DNA of 37,116 bases from an uncultured Acetatifactor sp. (GCA_910585665.1 CAJUFI010000047.1:1-37116); one strand, 5' to 3'. Positions 6,941 to 16,900 are shown, counted from the stretch's first letter. Translations and numbers: made by a program. The notes: generated from the letters alone by a model not told the origin.

Positions 6941-8557
6941 ATGACAAAATACATATTCATCACAGGAGGCGTGGTCTCCGGCCTGGGAAAAGGAATCACT
7001 GCCGCATCTTTGGGAAGGCTTCTCAAGGCCAGAGGGCTGAAAGTGGCCGCACAGAAGCTGGATCCCTACATCAATGTGGATCCGGGGACGATGAGTCCGT
7101 ATCAGCACGGCGAAGTGTATGTGACAGAGGACGGGACGGAGACTGACCTGGATTTGGGGCATTATGAACGCTTCATCGACGAAGACCTCAATAAATACTC
7201 CAATCTCACCACCGGCAAGGTCTACTGGAACGTCCTGAACAAGGAGCGCCGGGGCGAATACCTGGGCTCCACGGTGCAGGTCATCCCGCATATCACCAAT
7301 GAAATCAAGGAATTTGTCTACCGGGTGGGAAAGAAGACGGATGCGGATGTGGTGATTACGGAGATTGGCGGTACCATCGGCGATATCGAGTCCCAGCCCT
7401 TTATCGAAGCAGTCCGGCAGATATCCCTGGAGACAGGCAGGGAGAACAGCCTGTTCATCCATGTGACTTTGGTGCCCTTTCTGAGAGGTTCTGACGAGCA
7501 TAAGTCAAAACCTACACAACATTCCGTAAAGGAACTGCAGGGAATGGGAATCAACCCGAATATCATCGTCCTGCGCTGTGACGAGCCGTTGGAGGACGCT
7601 ATCTTCAAGAAGATATCCCTGTTCTGCAATGTGAAGCCGGATTGTGTGATTGAGAACCTGACGCTGCCCAATCTGTACGAGGCGCCGCTGATGCTGGAGC
7701 GGGCCCGTTTTTCCGAAGTAGTATGCCGTGAGCTGGGCATAGAGGCAGCGGAGCCTGATTTGACAGAGTGGATTCAGATGGTGGAGCGGAGCAAAGTCCG
7801 GACGAAGACAGTGCAGATCGGCCTTGTGGGCAAGTATGTAGGCCTGCATGACGCTTATCTTTCGGTGGCGGAGGCCCTGCGGCACGCGGGCTATGGGCAT
7901 CAGGCCCAGGTGGAGATACAATGGATTGACTCGGAGGAACTGACGCCGGACAGCTATGAGGAAAAGCTGGCTGGCCTGGACGGCATTTTGGTGCCGGGAG
8001 GATTCGGAAGCCGTGGAATCGAGGGGATGATTCTGGCCGCAAAATATGCCCGGGAACAGGGCCTGGCGTATTTCGGCATCTGCCTTGGCATGCAGGTGGC
8101 GGTAATCGAGTATGCCAGGAATGTGGCGGGCATCTTCAATGCCAATTCCGGCGAATTTGATGAACAGTGCACGGATAAGGTCATCGACTTCATGCCGGGG
8201 CAGAGCGGCGACATTGACAAGGGCGGGACGCTGCGGCTGGGGGCGTATCCCTGTGACATCGGGCCGGGCACGACCATGGCGGCCTGCTACGAGAAGAGCT
8301 TCATCAGCGAAAGGCATCGTCACCGCTATGAATTCAACAATGAGTACCGGCAGCTGCTGCAGGACAAAGGGCTTGTCATCAGCGGCACATCCCCGGACGG
8401 CAGATTGGTGGAGACTGTGGAGCTGACGGAGCGGCCCTTTTATGTGGGCGTGCAGTACCATCCGGAATTCAAGAGCCGCCCCAACCACCCTCATCCGCTT
8501 TTCAGGGGCTTCGTGGGAGCGGCAATCAGGCATGCAGAGAAGACTACGGGCATATAA
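6941..8557 (+). CDS. pyrG: CTP synthase (glutamine-hydrolysing)
   Basis: A 538-residue protein of normal PyrG length converting UTP to CTP with ATP and glutamine in the cytosol. The N-terminal synthetase domain begins KYIFITGGVVSGLGKG, with the P-loop-like VSGLGKGI, and has EIGGTIGDIE near residues 141-150. The C-terminal class I glutamine amidotransferase domain has nucleophile C381 in FGICLGMQ and the partner pair H507 and E509 in QYHPEF. ATG 6941 follows GGAGG with normal spacing; an in-frame ATG at 6917 is upstream of that site. The gene follows a strong promoter and an attenuator-like terminator, so expression is probably tuned by pyrimidine or CTP level. purF is 178 bp downstream. Confidence 0.97.
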   Translation: MTKYIFITGGVVSGLGKGITAASLGRLLKARGLKVAAQKLDPYINVDPGTMSPYQHGEVYVTEDGTETDLDLGHYERFIDEDLNKYSNLTTGKVYWNVLNKERRGEYLGSTVQVIPHITNEIKEFVYRVGKKTDADVVITEIGGTIGDIESQPFIEAVRQISLETGRENSLFIHVTLVPFLRGSDEHKSKPTQHSVKELQGMGINPNIIVLRCDEPLEDAIFKKISLFCNVKPDCVIENLTLPNLYEAPLMLERARFSEVVCRELGIEAAEPDLTEWIQMVERSKVRTKTVQIGLVGKYVGLHDAYLSVAEALRHAGYGHQAQVEIQWIDSEELTPDSYEEKLAGLDGILVPGGFGSRGIEGMILAAKYAREQGLAYFGICLGMQVAVIEYARNVAGIFNANSGEFDEQCTDKVIDFMPGQSGDIDKGGTLRLGAYPCDIGPGTTMAACYEKSFISERHRHRYEFNNEYRQLLQDKGLVISGTSPDGRLVETVELTERPFYVGVQYHPEFKSRPNHPHPLFRGFVGAAIRHAEKTTGI

Positions 8558-8661
8558 TCGTATTGGACGGGGATTAAGCGCCAGGAGAGATAAACGTAAT
8601 GTATCGTCTGGCAGCAGTATAGAATGGGTTTGAGCGATATCGGCCAATGTTGAGGTAAGTG

Positions 8662-8686
8662 ACAGGCTTAGGCAGTATAAGTCTGT
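8662..8686 (+). other. Short hairpin in the pyrG-purF spacer
   Basis: ACAGGCTT and AAGTCTGT can form an 8-bp stem (one G-U pair) around a 9-base loop, 50 bp before purF. There is no T run, so it is not a normal terminator. I see no purine riboswitch core or PurBox in this 178-bp spacer. Confidence 0.3.
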
Positions 8687-8735
8687 GCTTGGGGGACTGG
8701 CTGATCGAAGCCGGTAGACGGCGGGGAGGATTGAG

Positions 8736-10157
8736 ATGAGTCTGCATGAAGAGTGCGGTGTGTTCGGGGTCATCAGCCCCGGGAACACGGATGTGGCTGC
8801 GAGTGTATATTACGGGCTGTATGCCCTGCAGCACCGCGGCCAGGAGAGCTGCGGCATCGTGATAAATGATGACGGTGTGTTTTCTTCCTATAAGGATCTG
8901 GGGCTGGTCAGCGAGGTGTTCACCGCGGATGTCCTGTCCAGGCTGCCCGGAGGGAATATGGCAGTGGGGCATGTGCGCTACGGGACTACCGGCGGCACGA
9001 ACCGGAACAACTGCCAGCCGATCGAGGTCAACCACCAGAAAGGGAAAATGGCCATAGCCCACAACGGCAATCTCAGCAATGCAGCCGAACTGCGCAATGC
9101 GCTGGAGCTGTCGGGGGCTATTTTCCATACCACAAGCGACACGGAGACGATTGCCTATATCGTCACCCGGGAGCGCCTCAGGACCCCTTCGATCGAAGAT
9201 GCCTTAAGCGCGGCCATGGACGTGCTGGACGGTGCCTATTCCCTGGTATTGATGTCCGCACAGAAGCTGATATGTGCCAGGGATCCATACGGGTTCCGGC
9301 CGCTGTGCTATGGACAGACTGGGGACGGTGGGTATGTGGCTGCTTCCGAGAGCTGTGCCCTGAAGGCGGTAGGGGCCGCGTTTGTTCGGAATCTGGAGCC
9401 GGGGGAGATTCTGGTGTTCGGTCCGGGAGGGATGGTCTCCCGCAGGGAGCATTGCGGAAAAAAACAAAAGAAGCTGTGCATCTTTGAATACATTTATTTC
9501 GCAAGGCCTGATTCGATGGTGGACGGGGTATCGGTTCACGGAGCCAGAATGCAGGCCGGAAGGATTCTTGCCAGGCGGCATCCGGTGTCCGCGGATATCG
9601 TGGTGGGCGTGCCGGACTCCGGACTGGACGCGGCGCTGGGCTTTAGCGAGGAGTCGGGGATTCCCTTCGGAATCGGCCTGATCAAAAATAAGTACATCGG
9701 CCGCACGTTCATCTCTCCCGGCCAAAGCGAAAGGCTGGATCAGGTGAAAATCAAGCTCAGCGCCATCGAAGAGACTGTCCGGGGCAAAAGGGTCGTCCTG
9801 ATCGACGATTCCATTGTGCGGGGAACCACCAGCGGACGTATCGTCAAGCTTCTCAGAGAGGCCGGAGCAAGGGAGATTCATATGCGCATTTCCTCGCCGC
9901 CGTTTCTGCATCCCTGTTATTACGGCACGGACATCGACTCCAGGGAGCATTTGATCGCCTGTCATCACAGCGTGTCGGAGACGGCGGACATCATCGGAGC
10001 GGACAGCCTGGGGTATCTGCCGGTAGAGGAGCTGGGGGCATTGATTGGGAACAGGGGATATTGCAGCGCGTGTTTTGACGGAGCCTATCCCACACCGATT
10101 CCCGCAGATACCAGAAAGGATCGATTCGAGCAAAAGCTTTCTGAGAAAAGAAAATGA
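8736..10157 (+). CDS. purF: Amidophosphoribosyltransferase (glutamine PRPP amidotransferase)
   Basis: A 473-residue PurF catalysing the first committed step of purine synthesis, PRPP plus glutamine to phosphoribosylamine. The Ntn-type glutaminase nucleophile is C7 in EECGVFG; the six preceding residues would be removed as a short propeptide, as in Bacillus-type PurF. The phosphoribosyltransferase domain has the PRPP loop VVLIDDSIVRGTT near 353-365. Cysteines C248 (CIFEYIYF), C394 (HPCYYG) and C443/C446 (CSACF) match the four [4Fe-4S] ligands of the oxygen-sensitive Bacillus class, fitting an anaerobe. GGGGAGG precedes ATG 8736 at ideal spacing. It is monocistronic by appearance, with a clear terminator 3 bp downstream; other pur genes are not in the window. 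Confidence 0.97.
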   Translation: MSLHEECGVFGVISPGNTDVAASVYYGLYALQHRGQESCGIVINDDGVFSSYKDLGLVSEVFTADVLSRLPGGNMAVGHVRYGTTGGTNRNNCQPIEVNHQKGKMAIAHNGNLSNAAELRNALELSGAIFHTTSDTETIAYIVTRERLRTPSIEDALSAAMDVLDGAYSLVLMSAQKLICARDPYGFRPLCYGQTGDGGYVAASESCALKAVGAAFVRNLEPGEILVFGPGGMVSRREHCGKKQKKLCIFEYIYFARPDSMVDGVSVHGARMQAGRILARRHPVSADIVVGVPDSGLDAALGFSEESGIPFGIGLIKNKYIGRTFISPGQSERLDQVKIKLSAIEETVRGKRVVLIDDSIVRGTTSGRIVKLLREAGAREIHMRISSPPFLHPCYYGTDIDSREHLIACHHSVSETADIIGADSLGYLPVEELGALIGNRGYCSACFDGAYPTPIPADTRKDRFEQKLSEKRK

Positions 10158-10160
10158 GGA

Positions 10161-10204
10161 AAGACTGTACGGACAGATGGCAGAAAAGTCCGTGCAGTTT
10201 TTTT
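10161..10204 (+). terminator. Rho-independent terminator of purF
   Basis: ACTGTACGGAC (10164-10174) pairs with GTCCGTGCAGT (10188-10198), one G-U, followed by a run of seven T. It ends the purF transcript immediately after its stop codon. Confidence 0.88.
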
Positions 10205-10215
10205 GCATTCCATAG

Positions 10216-10244
10216 TTGGCATATGGGAATGGTTATGATAAAAT
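10216..10244 (+). promoter_or_regulatory. Sigma-A promoter of recD2, abutting a MITE
   Basis: TTGGCA (10216-10221) and TAAAAT (10239-10244) with a 17-bp spacer, five of six matches each. The expected start point, about 10250-10252, coincides with the first base of the 102-bp inverted-repeat element, so the recD2 leader would begin with that element. Confidence 0.65.
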
Positions 10245-10250
10245 GATCTT

Positions 10251-10352
10251 AGGAATTGTCGGAAAATAACTGATGCAACTTGTTTAGGAGAAAGCCCAGA
10301 AATACAACGAAAACGGCTATAAACTCGCATCAGTTATTTGTAGACAATTCCT
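10251..10352 (+). mobile_element. MITE-like 102-bp inverted-repeat element, copy 1
   Basis: The ends form an imperfect terminal inverted repeat of about 26 bp, with outer part AGGAATTGTC and inner part AAATAACTGATGC interrupted by three unmatched bases (GGA at one end, TAC at the other). TTA borders the GG..CC core directly on both sides, compatible with a 3-bp target duplication or a fixed element end. It encodes no transposase. The inverted copy at 17175-17276 differs at only four positions. It lies in the 5' untranslated region of recD2. Confidence 0.82.
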
Positions 10353-10442
10353 TATTCCCGGCAGAGAGCGGGCCGGATGGCGAAAGCCATGAGCGGAATC
10401 CCCGGTTTGAGACGGCTGTCTCGAAAGGAGCAGTGTTGTGCT

Positions 10443-12629
10443 ATGACAATCCGGTGCGTCGTAGAGAGAATTACATACCAGAACCCGGAAAACGGCTACT
10501 CGGTTCTGAGAGTCCATGTCAAGGGATATGACGATCTGGTCACAGTGGTTGGGAACCTTCTGGACGCGAATGTGGGCTCCGTGCTTTTGGTGGAGGGGAA
10601 CTGGAAGGTGGATTCCCGGTACGGAAAGCAGTTCATGGCCGAAAAATGGGAGGAGACCCTTCCGGCCACTGTCTACGGCATGGAGAAATATCTGGGCAGC
10701 GGACTGATCAAAGGGGTGGGCCCGGTATACGCCAGGAAAATCGTACAAAAGTTCGGTATCGATACCTTTGCGGTCATCGAAGACAATATCGAAGTCCTGA
10801 TTGAGGTGCCGGGAATCGGAAAGAAGCGCATCCAAATGATAGCCGAGAGCTGGGAGCGTCAGAAAGAGGTGAAGAACATCATGCTCTTTCTGCAGGAGCA
10901 TGGGGTCAGCACTGCCTTTGCCGCCAGGATCTACAAACAGTACGGAAACGAGAGCATTACCAAGATGAAGGAGAATCCCTTTCAGCTGGCGGACGATATC
11001 TGGGGGATTGGCTTTCGGACAGCAGACGGCATCGCGCAGAAACTGGGCTTCGGCAAGGAGGCCTATGTCCGGCTGCGCAGCGGCATCATGTACGCTTTGA
11101 GCGAGCTGGCCGATGAGGGCCATGTCTATGCGCGCAAGGAGCAGCTCATAGAGAAGGCCTGCGCGTTGCTGGAAGCGGAAGACTGCTGCGTCGTCATGAC
11201 TATGGATCAGATGCTGAAGGATAAGGATCTCATCCAGGAGGAAGAAGCCATCTACCTGCCACCTTTTTATTACGCAGAGACTGGTACGGCGGGCAAATTG
11301 AAACGGCTTGCCGCACAGCCTGCCAAAGACAGACTGTGGATTGGGTTGTCCGAGGCGCGCCGTAGGACCGGGAATCCGAACCTGTCCGTGGATGTCTCCA
11401 GGATTGAGCAGTCCGTGGGGATGAAATATGACGAGATCCAGGCGGATGCCATCCGGCGGGCGGCCATGGCGAAGGTGATGGTGCTGACAGGAGGCCCCGG
11501 CACGGGCAAGACCACCACCACACAGGGCATCATTGCGGCTTACCGGGCCTACGGCCTGAAGATACTGCTGGCAGCGCCCACGGGAAGGGCGGCGAAACGG
11601 ATGACGGAGGCCACCGGGCTGGAGGCCAGGACCCTGCACAGGCTTCTGGAGTGCAAGCCGCCGGAGGGGTATCAGAAAGACGAAGAGAATCCCCTGGAAG
11701 GGGACGTGCTGATAGTGGACGAGTGTTCCATGATCGACATCATATTGATGAATTCCCTGCTGAAAGCAATTCCAGCTGACATGCGGCTGGTTCTGATAGG
11801 GGACATTGATCAGCTGCCGTCCGTGGGGGCCGGGAACGTGCTCAGGGACATCATTGACTCGGACAGATTTCCGGTGGTGCGGCTGACCAGAATCTTCAGG
11901 CAGGCCCAGGAGAGCCGCATCGTCATGAACGCCCATAGGATCAACGCCGGGCAGATGCCGGACATTTCCAACGGCAGGGACACGGATTTTTTCTTTCTAC
12001 AGAGAGAGGAGCCGGAGGAAGCGGCAGCGGAGATCGTGAATCTGGTAAAGCATAAGCTGCCGCGCTATTACGGAGTGCCCTCCGCTAGGATACAGGTGCT
12101 GACGCCCATGCAGAAAGGCCTGGTGGGGGCCACGAACCTGAACCTGGCGTTGCAGGAGAGCCTGAATCCGGAAGGGGAAGGGCTGAGAAGGAGCGGCTTT
12201 TTGTTTCGGACCAATGACAAGGTCATGCAGATAAAAAATAATTACGACAAAGAAGTCTTTAATGGGGACATCGGCACGATTGTTTCCGTGGACGTGGCGG
12301 ACCGGACGCTGGCGGTGGAGTTCGACAATCGGAGAATCGTTTATGATGCAGCGGAGCTGGACGAACTGGCCCATGCCTATGCCACGACGATCCATAAGGC
12401 ACAGGGGTCGGAGTATCAGATTGTGGTGATGCCGGTGCTGATGAACCATTTCGTGATGCTGCAGAGGAATCTGATCTACACCGGCATCACCAGGGCGAAG
12501 AGGATCCTCGTGATGGTGGGCACAAGGAAAGCACTCGCCTACGCGGTGCGCAATGTCACCGTTACGGAGCGCAATTCGATGCTGGCCAGGCGGCTGGCAG
12601 CAGGGAATCCTGAAGGGCAAGCGCCCTAA
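10443..12629 (+). CDS. recD2: RecD2-type SF1B ATP-dependent DNA helicase
   Basis: A 728-residue 5'-3' helicase of the RecD-like/RecD2 family that works without RecBC in DNA repair and replication fork maintenance. The N-terminus has an OB-like domain, then helix-hairpin-helix motifs (GSGLIKGVGPVYA near 86-97, EVPGIGKKRI near 121-130), pre-sensor FRTADGIAQKLG, Walker A GGPGTGKT at 350-357, Walker B VDECSM at 425-430, motif III IGDIDQLPSVG at 452-462 and the UvrD-type C-terminal motifs HKAQGSEY at 651-658 and YTGITRAKR at 679-687. I chose ATG 10443, with AAAGGAG about 12 bases upstream, because family homology begins there. An in-frame ATG at 10377 is possible. Its stop overlaps the stop of the convergent ferredoxin gene. 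Confidence 0.93.
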   Translation: MTIRCVVERITYQNPENGYSVLRVHVKGYDDLVTVVGNLLDANVGSVLLVEGNWKVDSRYGKQFMAEKWEETLPATVYGMEKYLGSGLIKGVGPVYARKIVQKFGIDTFAVIEDNIEVLIEVPGIGKKRIQMIAESWERQKEVKNIMLFLQEHGVSTAFAARIYKQYGNESITKMKENPFQLADDIWGIGFRTADGIAQKLGFGKEAYVRLRSGIMYALSELADEGHVYARKEQLIEKACALLEAEDCCVVMTMDQMLKDKDLIQEEEAIYLPPFYYAETGTAGKLKRLAAQPAKDRLWIGLSEARRRTGNPNLSVDVSRIEQSVGMKYDEIQADAIRRAAMAKVMVLTGGPGTGKTTTTQGIIAAYRAYGLKILLAAPTGRAAKRMTEATGLEARTLHRLLECKPPEGYQKDEENPLEGDVLIVDECSMIDIILMNSLLKAIPADMRLVLIGDIDQLPSVGAGNVLRDIIDSDRFPVVRLTRIFRQAQESRIVMNAHRINAGQMPDISNGRDTDFFFLQREEPEEAAAEIVNLVKHKLPRYYGVPSARIQVLTPMQKGLVGATNLNLALQESLNPEGEGLRRSGFLFRTNDKVMQIKNNYDKEVFNGDIGTIVSVDVADRTLAVEFDNRRIVYDAAELDELAHAYATTIHKAQGSEYQIVVMPVLMNHFVMLQRNLIYTGITRAKRILVMVGTRKALAYAVRNVTVTERNSMLARRLAAGNPEGQAP

Positions 12630-12832
12630 TTGGACTGCTTTCCGTCCCGTTCGGCCACGAAATGCTCCACGAGAGAGGCGACCTCGTTCAGGCAGGCTCC
12701 GCAGACCGTGCCGGCGCCCGTGGCGCCCTGCACCTCTTCCAGGGTACTGGCACCGGCATCCACGGCTTCCTTGATTCTGCCGCAGGTGACGCCCTGGCAG
12801 TTACAGATGATTTTGTCTAAATTCATGTTCAT
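12626..12832 (-). CDS. Bfd-like [2Fe-2S]-binding protein
   Basis: A 68-residue protein of the BFD-like [2Fe-2S] family (bacterioferritin-associated ferredoxin or NifU-middle type). Ligand cysteines are C10 and C12 in IICNCQGVT and C44 and C47 in GTVCGACL, the C-X-C...C-X2-C pattern of this fold; C17 is extra. It may shuttle electrons or iron to a redox partner. On the - strand GAAAGGA precedes ATG 12832 at 6 bases; a second ATG two codons in is an alternative. It converges with recD2: the two stop codons share bases 12627-12628 and there is no terminator between them. Free-standing single-domain proteins like this are common in Clostridia; the partner is not evident here. Confidence 0.85.
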   Translation of the reverse strand: MNMNLDKIICNCQGVTCGRIKEAVDAGASTLEEVQGATGAGTVCGACLNEVASLVEHFVAERDGKQSN

Positions 12833-13041
12833 TACCGTCCTTTCGGGGATAGGGTATGCAAGATATCGTGATTTATACAAGAAAAGCAAAAATCGTTTTC
12901 TTACAGACTGCAACAGCCTATGCCGTCCCCCCGCATCCATAGGACCCGGCGGATTCGGAAGAATGCGGAAAGCCTATGCCAGGCTGCCCGGCGCAGGCAG
13001 AAATGAATGACACTACTGACTTGGAACAGGAAGAATACAAA

Positions 13042-13677
13042 ATGACAAAGAAACAACGGGCTTTGGAAATCATTGAGAGACTGAAGAAAGAATACCCCCA
13101 GGCAGACTGCACTCTGGAGTACGATCAGGCGTGGAAGCTCCTGGTGAGCGTGCGCCTGGCGGCACAGTGCACGGACGCCAGGGTGAACGTGGTCGTGGAA
13201 AAGCTGTATGAAAAGTTCCCGGATGTGAACGCCCTGGCGGGCGCGTCCGTGGAGGACATCGAGAAAATCGTCCATCCCTGCGGCCTGGGCAACAGCAAGG
13301 CCAGGGATATCAGCGCCTGCATGAAGATGCTGCGGGACAACTACGGCGGAAACGTGCCGGACGATTTCGACAAGCTGTTGGCCCTGCCCGGCGTAGGCAG
13401 AAAAAGCGCCAACCTGATCATGGGGGACGTATTCGGGAAACCGGCCATCGTCACGGACACCCACTGCATCCGCCTGGTGAACCGGATGGGGCTGGTGGAC
13501 GGCATCAAGGAGCCGGCGAAGGTGGAAAAAGAGCTGTGGAAGATCATACCCCCAAAGGAGGGGAATGATTTCTGCCACCGGCTGGTGGATCATGGCAGGG
13601 CAGTGTGCACCGCCAGGACGAAGCCCTTCTGCGACAGATGCTGTCTACAGGATATCTGCAAGAAGACCGGAGTGTAG
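13042..13677 (+). CDS. nth: Endonuclease III (DNA glycosylase/AP lyase)
   Basis: A 211-residue protein, the same length as Escherichia coli Nth, which removes oxidised pyrimidines in base excision repair. It has the HhH motif LPGVGRKSANLI with catalytic Lys K121 and the catalytic Asp D139 in IVTDTHCIR, positions almost identical to K120/D138 of the E. coli enzyme. The C-terminal cluster cysteines are C189, C197, C200 and C206 (C-X7-C-X2-C-X5-C; the textbook first gap is X6), expected to bind [4Fe-4S]. I chose ATG 13042, with AGGAAG 8 bases upstream; in-frame ATG 13003 would add a 13-residue acidic extension without family support. It is divergent from the Bfd-like gene. Confidence 0.95.
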   Translation: MTKKQRALEIIERLKKEYPQADCTLEYDQAWKLLVSVRLAAQCTDARVNVVVEKLYEKFPDVNALAGASVEDIEKIVHPCGLGNSKARDISACMKMLRDNYGGNVPDDFDKLLALPGVGRKSANLIMGDVFGKPAIVTDTHCIRLVNRMGLVDGIKEPAKVEKELWKIIPPKEGNDFCHRLVDHGRAVCTARTKPFCDRCCLQDICKKTGV

Positions 13678-13989
13678 TCTTGCACGGGCGCGCCCTGAAT
13701 CCCCAACCGGGGAGGGATTCCTGTCATAGCAGAAAAAATAGATTCCCCTGGGCATGGCAGAGAAGAAGCCGATGTCCAAAGGAAAGTTTTTTGTAGCATT
13801 ATTTTGTACATTTACGCGACTATTTTCCATAGGAAAGAGGCAGCCGCGCAGTTATACTACATGGGAAGCTGGCTGTTTGCCGATTGTGATGTGCAAAAAA
13901 GCGGGGGAACAAGGAGTCTCGCAAGCCCCATGGAATAAGGCTGAGAGATTCTGAGCAACATAGCAAACACTGGCATAGAAAGGGGTTAA
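13678..13989. other. Gene-free spacer between nth and the mannosidase
   Basis: In 312 bp I see a 10-bp GC palindrome GGGCGCGCCC (13686-13695) next to a stem GAATCCC/GGGATTC (13697-13703, 13714-13720) with no T run. This may be a weak or degraded terminator of nth. Beyond it is a TATACT-like -10 near 13853 without a good -35. A short open frame at 13754-13954 has no family resemblance and I do not call it. Confidence 0.5.
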
Positions 13990-16900
13990 ATGGAAGAAAT
14001 GAAGAAACTGCTGCAATCAGAATGGCGAGGGAGAATCTCGCATTGGATCCGCACCCTGAAAGACGATCTCTATGAGCCGTTGGGAGAGATTTCCTGGGAA
14101 GCGTTCCCGACGATGGAGTATCTGACTTTTGAGGAGGCCCAGAAGGCGGCGTTCCAGCCGGTGGAACCGGGATTTACCTGGGGAAGGCTCTGGGAGTACT
14201 GCTGGTTCAGAGGGACGGTGACGCTTCCGAAGGAAGCCGAGGGCAAGCGCATCGTCATGAATCTGAACCCGGGCGGGGAGACCGCGCTGTTCGTCAACGG
14301 GAAAGGCTTCGGCACATACCGCGCCGACTGGGTCAGTGAGCCGCACCATTTCATGGAGGACAATGTGCTCGCCACCTGCGGCAAGGAGGGCGAGCGTTTT
14401 GACGTGCTGATGGAGACCTATGCGGGACATTACTATCCGGATGCCGGCGGATGTGCCACAGGGCCTGTGCTGCCGGGTGCTTTCCAGGATCCCGCCCAGG
14501 AGGGGAAGAGGAGCACCCTGGGCAAATGCACCTATGGCATCTGGAACGAGGACGCCTATCAGCTCTACATGGATGTGGAGACGCTGAACAAGCTTCTGCA
14601 GACGCTGGATCCTGCTTCCCTGCGGGCGGCGAAGATTGCCAAGGCGCTGGAGCAGTTCACGCTGATAGCTGATTTTGAGCAGCCGAAAGAGGGAAGGATC
14701 CAGTCCTACCGGGCAGCCAGGGAAGCGCTGCGCCCTGTGATGGAGGCGAAGAACGGTTCCACCATGCCTGTGTTCTACGCGGTGGGAAATGCCCATCTGG
14801 ATCTGGCCTGGCTGTGGCCCATGGCGGAGACCTACCGGAAGACGGAGCGCACCTTCGCTGCCCAGCTGCGCCTGATTGAGGAGTATCCGGAGTACAAGTT
14901 CATCCAGAGCCAGCCTGCGGCCTATGAGATGTGCCGCAAATACTATCCGGAGCTGTTCGACAGAATCAAAGAGGCTGTCAAGGGCGGCCAGTGGATCGCG
15001 GACGGCGCCATGTGGGTGGAGCCCGATACCAACATGGCCAGCGGCGAGGCCCTGATTCGCCAGCTGCTTCACGGAAAGCGGTATTATAAAGAAGAGTTCG
15101 ATGTGGACAGCGAGGTGCTGTGGCTGCCGGATACCTTTGGATACACTGCGGCGCTGCCCCAGATTCTGAAGGGCTGCGGCGTGAAGTATCTGGTCACCCA
15201 GAAAATCTTCTGGTCCTACAATGAAGGGGAGCAGTTCCCTTACCATTACTTTACCTGGGAGGGAATGGACGGCAGCCAGATTGTGTCCTTCCTGCCCACC
15301 AGCTACACCTACCGCACGGATCCCCTGGAGGCCAACAAGATTTGGGAGAACCGGTCCCAGATTCAGGACCTGGATGCCTTCCTGATGCCCTTCGGCTACG
15401 GGGACGGTGGCGGCGGCCCGGCCAGGGATTACGTGGAATACGCCATTCGCCAGGAGGACCTGGAGGGCAATGTCAAGATGAAGATGGCGGGGCCCGCGGA
15501 ATTCTTCCACGACATGGAAGAACAGGGCGGCCCGGTGAACACCTATGTGGGAGAGCTATACTTCAGCGCCCACAGAGGGACATACACTTCCCAGGCCATG
15601 ATCAAGCAGAACAACCGCCGCAGCGAGCTTGCCATGCGGGAGATGGAGCTTTGGAGCAGCATTGCCATGGAGAAGGGCATGGAGTATGACCTGTCCAGGG
15701 CGGACGGGCTCTGGAAGGAGCTGCTGCTGCACCAGTTCCATGACATCCTTCCCGGCTCCAGCATCGCCAAAGTATATGTGGAGGCGGAGGAAGCGCATCA
15801 CGCACTGCAAGCTTCTGCGGAAGAGATGAAGGAAAAGGCCCTGGCGGCTTTGACGAAACAAATGGACGGACAGGCCGTGACCGTATGGAATTCCTTAAGC
15901 TTTGAGCGCCAGGCGCTGGTGGAGCTGCCGGAGCGGTTCCGGAAAGGTGCCAGGACTCTTGTCGGGGAAGATGTGCCGGTACAGACTATGGATGGAAAGG
16001 TGAAAGCGCTTGTGACGATTCCTTCTTGTGGCGCGATTTCCCTGGTGCCGACCGAGGGAACCGATAAATCGGGCAGTGTTGCGCCGACGGATGCTGGAAA
16101 GGATAGCTGCGCAGAAAGTGAAAGTGCCGCAGCCGAAGTCCGTGCCACTGAGACCTCAGAGGGCATTGTGCTGGAGAACAGCCAGGTCAAAGCTGTCATC
16201 AACAAGATGGGCGAGGTGACATCATTTGTGCTGAAGAGCTCCGGCAGAGAGTTCGCGGCGGAACCCATGAACCGTCTGCATCTGTACAAGGATGTTCCCC
16301 GTCTCTTCGATGCCTGGGACATCGACTCCAACTATATCGAACAGGAAATAGAAGCTCTGACAGGAGCCGGGGTGGAAGTTCTGTCCGAAGGCCTGGAGGG
16401 CGTGGCGAAAGTGAGCGGCAGAATCGGCGAGTCCACATTCGCTCAGTATATCCGTCTGGCTGCCGGGAGCAGAAGGATTGAATTCGAGACAGAAATCGAC
16501 TGGAAGGAGCTGCACCGTCTGCTGAAGGTCGCTTTCCCGGTGGAGGTATATGCGGAGAACGGCATCAATGAGATGCAGTTCGGCTTCGTGGAGCGGCCCG
16601 CCCATCGTTCCAGGCTGTATGATAAGGATCGGTTTGAGGTCTGCAACCATCACTACAGCGCGCTCTGTGAGGGGAATCACGGCGCGGCAGTGCTCAACGA
16701 CTGCAAGTACGGTATCAGCATGAACAAGAACGCTCTGGAGCTTACTCTGCTGCGTGCGTCGTCATCTCCGGAGATGCGTGCGGATAACCGTGTGCACAAC
16801 TTTACCTATGCCTTTACCGCATGGGAGGGCTGCTTTGCGGACAGCGATGTGACGCGACAGGGGTATGAGCTGAACGTAAAACCTCAGGTGAGCGGCGGCG

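Noticed and set aside
8558..8735. Purine riboswitch or PurBox before purF
   Set aside because: I looked for the conserved purine riboswitch core and PurR-type inverted repeats and found neither; only a small hairpin is present.
10317..11936. 539-codon open frame on the - strand across recD2
   Set aside because: It is antisense to a clearly recognisable helicase with all motifs. Its protein has no family resemblance and the openness follows from GC-rich codon use in the real gene. The same holds for other long antisense frames such as 1771-2628, 14017-15510 and 31387-32616.
13754..13954. Small 66-codon open frame after nth
   Set aside because: Odd composition, no ribosome binding site and no family resemblance.
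13915..13989. TPP riboswitch-like stretch before the mannosidase (GGCTGAGAGA, then CTGGCATAG)
   Set aside because: The CTGAGA is present but the expected paired stems and the ACCCTTTGAACCTGA core are absent, and the gene is not a thiamine gene. Likely coincidence.
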